This document shows positions 14,902 to 19,249 of a DNA stretch of 19,249 nt, piece after piece (positions within the stretch are counted from its first letter, which is position 1; every line of letters starts with the position of its first letter). Source of the stretch: Planctomycetes bacterium SM23_32. GTDB lineage: Bacteria; Planctomycetota; Brocadiia; SM23-32. A program made the position numbers and the translations under genes. The stretch covers positions 1 to 19,249 of the forward strand of contig LJUE01000006.1 of assembly GCA_001303885.1 (NCBI GenBank). The letters are read 5' to 3'. Below the pieces are notes generated by a model. It saw nothing but the letters and a program-made list of their open reading frames with translations, was not told the origin of the DNA and made no database searches.

Positions 14902-17130
14902 ATGGCGGGAGCGACACCTCAGAGAAACGTCGCCTGGACCTTCCAGGCGGCGGTGAGCGTCGAGCACGTGGCCCTGGCGTTCGGCGCGCCGTGGACGCTG
15001 GTGGCCGACCGGGCGCGCAACATCTACGTGCTTGACCAGGCCGGCTCGGTGCGGGGCGAGCTGCGCGCCGGTCAGAGCGTGCGGCGTCTGCGGGCCGGCC
15101 GCCGAGGCGCGCCCTTCACGGCGCTGGCAGGCCAATCCATTGTGTACGCCTTCAGCGCCGAAGGCCAGCTCGAATGGCGCGTGGAGTTCGGCGGTCCCGT
15201 CGCGGACTTCGACGCTGATCCGGCCGTGAAGCGGCTGGCGGCCGTGTCGTCGGACGGCTGGCTCCACCTCTACTCGACGGACGCACGCGACCGTTATGTG
15301 GCCCCCGTCGGCTGGCCGATGTCGTCCGTCGCGCTACTGACGGCCGATCCGTTCCGCGTGGCGGTCTGCGATGACAAAGGACGGCTGGCCGTCCTTGACG
15401 TAGAGGCCAAGGTCGAGTGGGAGAAGCAGCTCGGATGCAGGAGCGGGCCCATCTCCTTGAGCCGCGGCGCCGGTCTGATCGCCGTCCCGGTCTACAAGAT
15501 GGGGGTCCTGCTGTTCGACCTCAACGGACAGGAAGCCGGGCGGATAGACGTGGGGGAGGGCGTGCGGGGCGCCGTGCTGAGCGCGGAGTCCGCGCTGGCC
15601 CTCGTGGAGACCGAGGCGGGCAAGCTCGTCGTGGCGGGCACGAATTCCTCCATCGCGTGGGCCAGAGAGCCGGGTGGGCATCCGGCGGCCTGGGCGCTGT
15701 CGTCGGACGGCCGGATGGTGGTAGTCGCCAAAGGCGGCCGTGAGGTGGTGGCGTACTTGGTTCGCGGCGCCCCGGCCGCGGACGCCGAGGAAGAGGAAAT
15801 CGAGACCGAATTGGTGCCCCCCGGGGAGTCCGCCTACGAGCCGGAGCTTGAGTTGGAAGAGGAGGCGCCGGTTGCCGCCCAGGCTGGCGTCGCCGAGGAC
15901 GAGGAGTTGCTCCTGATGGAGGACCTGGGCCTGGATCTCCCCGAGGCGCCGGCCGCCGCAGAAGAGCCCAGGGAGGAGGAGTTCCTGGAGATAGAGAGCC
16001 TGCTGTCTGAGCGCCTGCCGGAAGCGGCTGGCGCTGAGGAAGCGACGGGGCCCGTATCCGGGGGGGTCGCCGGCCAGGTCGCCGAACGGGGCGCGCCTGC
16101 CGAAGGGCTCCTCGGCGCGGCGGTGCCCGCCGCCGTCAGGGCGGGACGGCGGGTGGCCTGGAAGAAGAAGTTGCCGCAGCACACGGTGCCGAACGAGGAG
16201 GCCGCCCTGCGGCTCAGTGCGGATGGGCGCTTCCTGGTTGCCGTGTTGAGCACCGGGCGGATCCTCGTGCTGGACGTTGCCGGAGAGCAGAGCGTGCGGT
16301 CACGCACGAGGATGCCGGCGCGCCTCGCCCGGGGCGCCGTGGGGCGCTATGCGGCCGTGCTCGCGCGCGGCTGCGTCACCGTCCTGGACCTGGCGACCGC
16401 TCAGGACCGCCGCATAGAGCTCGCGGGCCCTCTGACTGAGCTCTTTGATTCCGCCGGCGACGACGGCCTGGTCTGCACCGTTGACCAGGACGGACTGCTG
16501 TCTGCCTTCAGGCCGGACGGTGAACTGGCGTGGCAGAAGACGGTGAAGGGCCGGCAGGTGGACCTGCTGGTGAGCCCTGGGGGCCACTTCGTGCTGGTGG
16601 CCGGCAGCGACGGGCGGTTCCGGTTCTACGACGCCGAGGGGACACTGGTGAAGAAGTTCCGGTTCGCCGAGTCCGAAGGGCACCGCGCACTGGCGCTCGG
16701 CGAGGGATTCAGCGCGTTCGCCGACGCCGCTGACCGGCTGACCGTGTTCGGGCCGGACCTGGAAGAGACGTGGTCGGGACGCATCTTCGCGCAGGTTACG
16801 CGGGCGGAGGCCGTTGGGCCGATGCTGGCGGTCTACGGGCCTCTGGGGGCGTGTGCGGCGCTTGACCCGGCCGGCGGGAAGGTCTGGGAGATGCGGGCGC
16901 CGCCGGGCTTGGCTTACGTGCGCTGGCCCGAGGACGGGGACCCCCTCGTCGTCCACGCTTCGGGTGCCGCGGTAACGACGTTCTCGGGCTACAAACGCAA
17001 GCTGGGCGTCGTGTGGCGTTACACCTGTGACGCGGAAGTAACGCTGCTCGCCACGGACGCCGAAGCGCGCGCCGTGGTCGCGCTGGCCGGCGACAAGCTC
17101 TACCGCATCGAGCGCATTAAGCCCGTCTGA
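14902..17130 (+). CDS. Split beta-propeller protein with acidic insert
   Basis: A 742-residue protein with no signal peptide or membrane segment, so probably cytoplasmic. Residues 8-290 and 417-742 consist of repeated WD40/PQQ-like blades, for example WTLVADRARNIYVLDQAG, WLHLYSTDARDRY, GRILVLDVAGEQ and GRFRFYDAEGTLVKKF. Between them, residues 290-415 form a Glu/Ala/Pro-rich acidic linker containing ELELEEEAPVAA and EEEFLEIESLLSE. Full propellers usually scaffold protein complexes; no catalytic residues are evident. Glu/Pro-rich linkers of this sort are also found as tails of neighbouring proteins. The gap after the amidohydrolase gene is 20 bases, and a phosphoesterase follows 16 bases later, so the genes are an operon. 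The precise family was not recognised. Confidence 0.75.
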   Translation: MAGATPQRNVAWTFQAAVSVEHVALAFGAPWTLVADRARNIYVLDQAGSVRGELRAGQSVRRLRAGRRGAPFTALAGQSIVYAFSAEGQLEWRVEFGGPVADFDADPAVKRLAAVSSDGWLHLYSTDARDRYVAPVGWPMSSVALLTADPFRVAVCDDKGRLAVLDVEAKVEWEKQLGCRSGPISLSRGAGLIAVPVYKMGVLLFDLNGQEAGRIDVGEGVRGAVLSAESALALVETEAGKLVVAGTNSSIAWAREPGGHPAAWALSSDGRMVVVAKGGREVVAYLVRGAPAADAEEEEIETELVPPGESAYEPELELEEEAPVAAQAGVAEDEELLLMEDLGLDLPEAPAAAEEPREEEFLEIESLLSERLPEAAGAEEATGPVSGGVAGQVAERGAPAEGLLGAAVPAAVRAGRRVAWKKKLPQHTVPNEEAALRLSADGRFLVAVLSTGRILVLDVAGEQSVRSRTRMPARLARGAVGRYAAVLARGCVTVLDLATAQDRRIELAGPLTELFDSAGDDGLVCTVDQDGLLSAFRPDGELAWQKTVKGRQVDLLVSPGGHFVLVAGSDGRFRFYDAEGTLVKKFRFAESEGHRALALGEGFSAFADAADRLTVFGPDLEETWSGRIFAQVTRAEAVGPMLAVYGPLGACAALDPAGGKVWEMRAPPGLAYVRWPEDGDPLVVHASGAAVTTFSGYKRKLGVVWRYTCDAEVTLLATDAEARAVVALAGDKLYRIERIKPV

Positions 17131-17146
17131 GGCAGGGGAGGCAGCG

Positions 17147-17635
17147 ATGCTCATCGGCGTCATGTCCGATACGCACGACAACCTGCCGAAGATCGCCGCT
17201 GCCCTCCAGCTGTTCGCTGGCCGGGGCGTGGCGGTGATCCTGCACGCCGGCGACTACGTGGCCCCGTTCGCCTTGAAGCTGCTGCTGAAGACGGGCATCC
17301 CCCTGGTGGGCGTGCTCGGCAACAACGACGGCGAGAGGGCCGGACTGAAGGCGCTGTGCGCGACGCTCTACGATCCCCCGCATCGGCTGCACCTGGGCGG
17401 CAGACTGGTGCTGCTCACTCACGACCCGGCCGGGCTGCCTTCCCAGCCTGAGGCGGACCTGATCGTGCATGGGCACACGCACAGTGCATGCATCGAGCGG
17501 GGCGAGCCGCTCGTGGTGAACCCCGGCGAGGCAGGCGGGTGGCTGACGGGCACGTGCACCGTGGGTGTGGTGGACCTGGACACGATGCAGGCGGAGATAG
17601 CAGACCTCGGTCCGCAGGAGACGACGCCGATATGA
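17147..17635 (+). CDS. YfcE/MJ0936-type metallophosphoesterase
   Basis: A 162-residue calcineurin-like phosphodiesterase of the YfcE/MJ0936 group, at normal family length. All metal-binding motifs are present in order: SDTHDN (Asp8, His10), HAGD (Asp36), GNND (Asn59/Asn60), LTHD (His92) and the closing GHTH (His110, His112). NPGEAGG completes the site. In vitro these enzymes cleave phosphodiester bonds in artificial substrates; the natural substrate is unknown. GGGGAGG precedes the ATG. Its stop codon overlaps the next start in an ATGA, indicating translational coupling to the lipoprotein. Third gene of the operon. Confidence 0.93.
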   Translation: MLIGVMSDTHDNLPKIAAALQLFAGRGVAVILHAGDYVAPFALKLLLKTGIPLVGVLGNNDGERAGLKALCATLYDPPHRLHLGGRLVLLTHDPAGLPSQPEADLIVHGHTHSACIERGEPLVVNPGEAGGWLTGTCTVGVVDLDTMQAEIADLGPQETTPI

Positions 17636-18093
17636 GGGCTTCTGCTGTGCTGTTGTCGGTGGCCGCGCTGTGTGCGGCGGTGGGCTGCGTCGAACGGACG
17701 CTGCTGATCAGGTCCGAGCCGGCGGGCGCCCCCGTCTGGGTGGATGAGCAGTACGTCGGCGAGACGCCGTTCGAGTATCCCTTTGCGCACTACGGCGTGC
17801 GCCGGCTTCGCGTGGGTCCGTTGCGCGACGAGAACGACAAGCTGGCCTTCGAGGAGGTCGAGCGCGAGGCCCTCGTCGAGGCCCCCTGGTATGAGACCTT
17901 CCCGTTGGACTTCTTCGCGGAGGTGCTGTATCCCGGCACGCTGCGCGATGAGCACCTGCTGCCGGTCTTCGAACTGCCGCCCGCGGCGGCGGAGCGGCAC
18001 GGCGAAGAGCGCGTGCAGGAGGTACGCGAGCAGGCCGGGCAGTTCCGCGAAAGGGCGCTGCGGACGATTCCCGAGGCATCGCCCGCCCCGTAG
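17632..18093 (+). CDS. PEGA-domain lipoprotein
   Basis: A 153-residue exported lipoprotein. Residues 1-18 are a signal sequence, and the lipobox AVGC puts the lipidated cysteine at 19. A PEGA domain follows (about 24-62), with RSEPAGAPVWVDEQYVGETP, the typical surface-protein repeat. The rest (63-153) is charged and helical, with a Glu/Arg-rich C-terminal segment. The start is the ATG at 17632 in the ATGA overlap; the longer upstream frame only adds non-signal sequence. The TAG stop lies inside a hairpin-bearing element (18090-18112). PEGA domains occur in cell-envelope proteins; the role is not known. It is the last gene of the four-gene operon. Confidence 0.82.
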   Translation: MRASAVLLSVAALCAAVGCVERTLLIRSEPAGAPVWVDEQYVGETPFEYPFAHYGVRRLRVGPLRDENDKLAFEEVEREALVEAPWYETFPLDFFAEVLYPGTLRDEHLLPVFELPPAAAERHGEERVQEVREQAGQFRERALRTIPEASPAP

Positions 18094-18125
18094 CCGTGCC
18101 TGCCGGGCAGGCGCGCCGGTCGGCG
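18090..18125. terminator. Hairpins in the convergent gap between the lipoprotein and recG
   Basis: GTAGCCG at 18090 includes the TAG stop and is followed by the palindrome GCCTGCC-G-GGCAGGC (18098-18112); next comes a small CGCC-GGTC-GGCG hairpin (18114-18125). The elements are symmetric, so either strand could use them to end transcription. T tracts are poor on both sides. Confidence 0.35.
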
Positions 18126-18138
18126 TCTTCGCTGCGCG

Positions 18139-19249
18139 TTACCCCACGTCGGCCAGCTCGAGCGTCCGGCCGTAATGCTCCAGCACCTTGCGCCGCAGCA
18201 GGGCGTGCTGCGGGGAGCTGAGCATGGGATCGAACCTGACGAGCCTGAAGGCATCGTCGCGCGCTTCCTTCAGGATGGCCGTGTCCGAGAAGTCGTAGCA
18301 GTCGAACTCGGGCATGCCGCTCTGCTGCACGCCGAAGAGCTCTCCCGGCCCGCGTATGCGCAGGTCCTCCTCGGCTATGCGGAAGCCGTCAGCGGTGCGG
18401 GTCAGCACCTCCAGGCGTCGTCGTGCGTCGTCGGTGCTCGGCTCGGCCAGCAGGAAGCACTTGCCCGGGTGCTTTCCCCGCCCGATGCGGCCGCGAAGCT
18501 GGTGGAGCTGCGCCAGGCCGAGCCGCTCCGCATGCTGCACGATCATCACCGTGGCCTGCGGCACGTCTATGCCCACCTCGACCACCGTCGTGGCTGCCAT
18601 CACCCGGTAACGGCCGCTGCGGAAGCCTTCCATCACCTCCTGCTTCCTGGCCTGGGGCATCTGCCCGTGCAGCAGGCAGCAGGGGTAGCCGGAGAAGACG
18701 CGGCGACTCAGCTCCTCGTAGCCTTCCGTGGCGCTGGTCAGGTCGAGTTCGCCGCTCTCCTCGACCAGGGGGTAGACGACGAAGACGCTGCGCCCGGCGC
18801 GCAGCTCCTCGCGGGCCGCCTCGAAGGCCCGGGGCCAGTCACCCGGCGCGTATAGCTCCGTGGTCACGGGCCGCCGGCCGGGGGGCATCTCGTCAATGAT
18901 GCTCACGTCCATGTCGGCGAAGTAGGCCATCGCCAGCGTCCGCGGGATGGGGGTGGCCGTCATGATCAGGGCGTCGGGAGGCGGGCCCTTCTCCCGCAGC
19001 GCCAGGCGCTGGCGCACGCCGAAACGGTGCTGCTCGTCCACGACGACGAGGGCCAGGTTGGCGAACTCGACGTCGGGCTGGATCAGCGCGTGGGTGCCGA
19101 CGGCCAGGTCTATCTCGCCGCGCGCGAGGCGCTTCAGGTTCCGGCGCCGCTGAGAGGGGCCCGCGCCGCTGGTGAACAGCGTTGTGCGGATCTGGGCCCT
19201 CTCCAGCAGCGACATCAGTGTCAGGTAGTGCTGCTCGGCCAGTATCTCG
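18139..19249 (-). CDS. recG: ATP-dependent DNA helicase RecG, C-terminal part (runs off the window)
   Basis: The last ~370 codons of RecG, open to the right edge with the 5' end missing. The visible part begins EILAEQHYLTLMSLL. Helicase motifs are all present in order: AVGTHALIQ, VVVDEQHRFGVRQRL (Walker B, DEQH), IMTATPIPRTLAM (motif III), then the second RecA-like domain with VVEVGIDVPQAT, HAERLGLAQLHQLRGRIGRG (motif VI) and the terminal EDLRIRGPGELFG with an FRLVRFDP segment. RecG remodels stalled replication forks and Holliday junctions. The stop (TAA at 18139-18141) lies 45 bases from the stop of the convergent lipoprotein gene. Internal Met starts are not the real start. Confidence 0.97.
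   Translation of the reverse strand, partial: EILAEQHYLTLMSLLERAQIRTTLFTSGAGPSQRRRNLKRLARGEIDLAVGTHALIQPDVEFANLALVVVDEQHRFGVRQRLALREKGPPPDALIMTATPIPRTLAMAYFADMDVSIIDEMPPGRRPVTTELYAPGDWPRAFEAAREELRAGRSVFVVYPLVEESGELDLTSATEGYEELSRRVFSGYPCCLLHGQMPQARKQEVMEGFRSGRYRVMAATTVVEVGIDVPQATVMIVQHAERLGLAQLHQLRGRIGRGKHPGKCFLLAEPSTDDARRRLEVLTRTADGFRIAEEDLRIRGPGELFGVQQSGMPEFDCYDFSDTAILKEARDDAFRLVRFDPMLSSPQHALLRRKVLEHYGRTLELADVG

Overview
The window is a GC-rich bacterial chromosome segment packed with genes. Its make-up suggests a Planctomycetota or related deep-branching lineage: two GroEL paralogues flanking one groES, followed by dnaJ-grpE and then an FmdB-type zinc ribbon and YacG; a secreted DUF2341/PA14/PKD-type protein; a PEGA lipoprotein; and lineage-type membrane proteins with acidic tails. 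The phylum is an inference from gene content, not from a marker gene. No phage, transposon, CRISPR array or obvious island is visible.

Layout. (1) 1-1294, minus strand: two exported thioredoxin-fold proteins, a PRX_like1-type protein and a TlpA-like lipoprotein, probably one operon. A 12-bp hairpin and a promoter-like sequence pointing out of the window follow them. (2) 1449-3576, plus strand: an eRF1-domain-3-like small protein, an elongator-type tRNA-Met(CAT), and a cobalamin-binding radical SAM enzyme. (3) 3612-5974: a large secreted multidomain protein ending in a degenerate SGNH-like domain. (4) 5975-6265: a non-coding leader with palindromic repeats, a good sigma-70-type promoter and a long stem-loop. 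(5) 6266-11891: the chaperone block groEL1-groES-groEL2-(hairpins)-dnaJ-grpE; no dnaK is present. (6) 11888-13856: a promoter followed by the FmdB-like zinc ribbon and yacG, then an independently promoted polytopic membrane protein with a 70-residue acidic tail. (7) 13994-18093: a four-gene operon (amidohydrolase-fold protein, split beta-propeller protein with an acidic insert, YfcE-type phosphoesterase, PEGA lipoprotein). (8) 18139-19249, minus strand: the C-terminal part of RecG, running off the right edge.

The core function is protein folding: GroEL/GroES for encapsulated folding and DnaJ/GrpE as the co-chaperones of a DnaK encoded elsewhere. The two GroELs look functionally split. GroEL1 has the GGM tail but altered client-binding residues, whereas GroEL2 has a canonical apical site but no GGM tail. 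Housekeeping promoters can be read by eye in front of most transcription units and two of them overlap the stop codon of the upstream gene. No stretch longer than 300 bases lacks a gene.

The less ordinary material is the four-gene operon at the right, the degenerate enzymes (SGNH-like and amidohydrolase-like) that keep the fold but lack expected catalytic residues, the structured groEL leader, and a recurring GTAG-plus-hairpin element next to stop codons.
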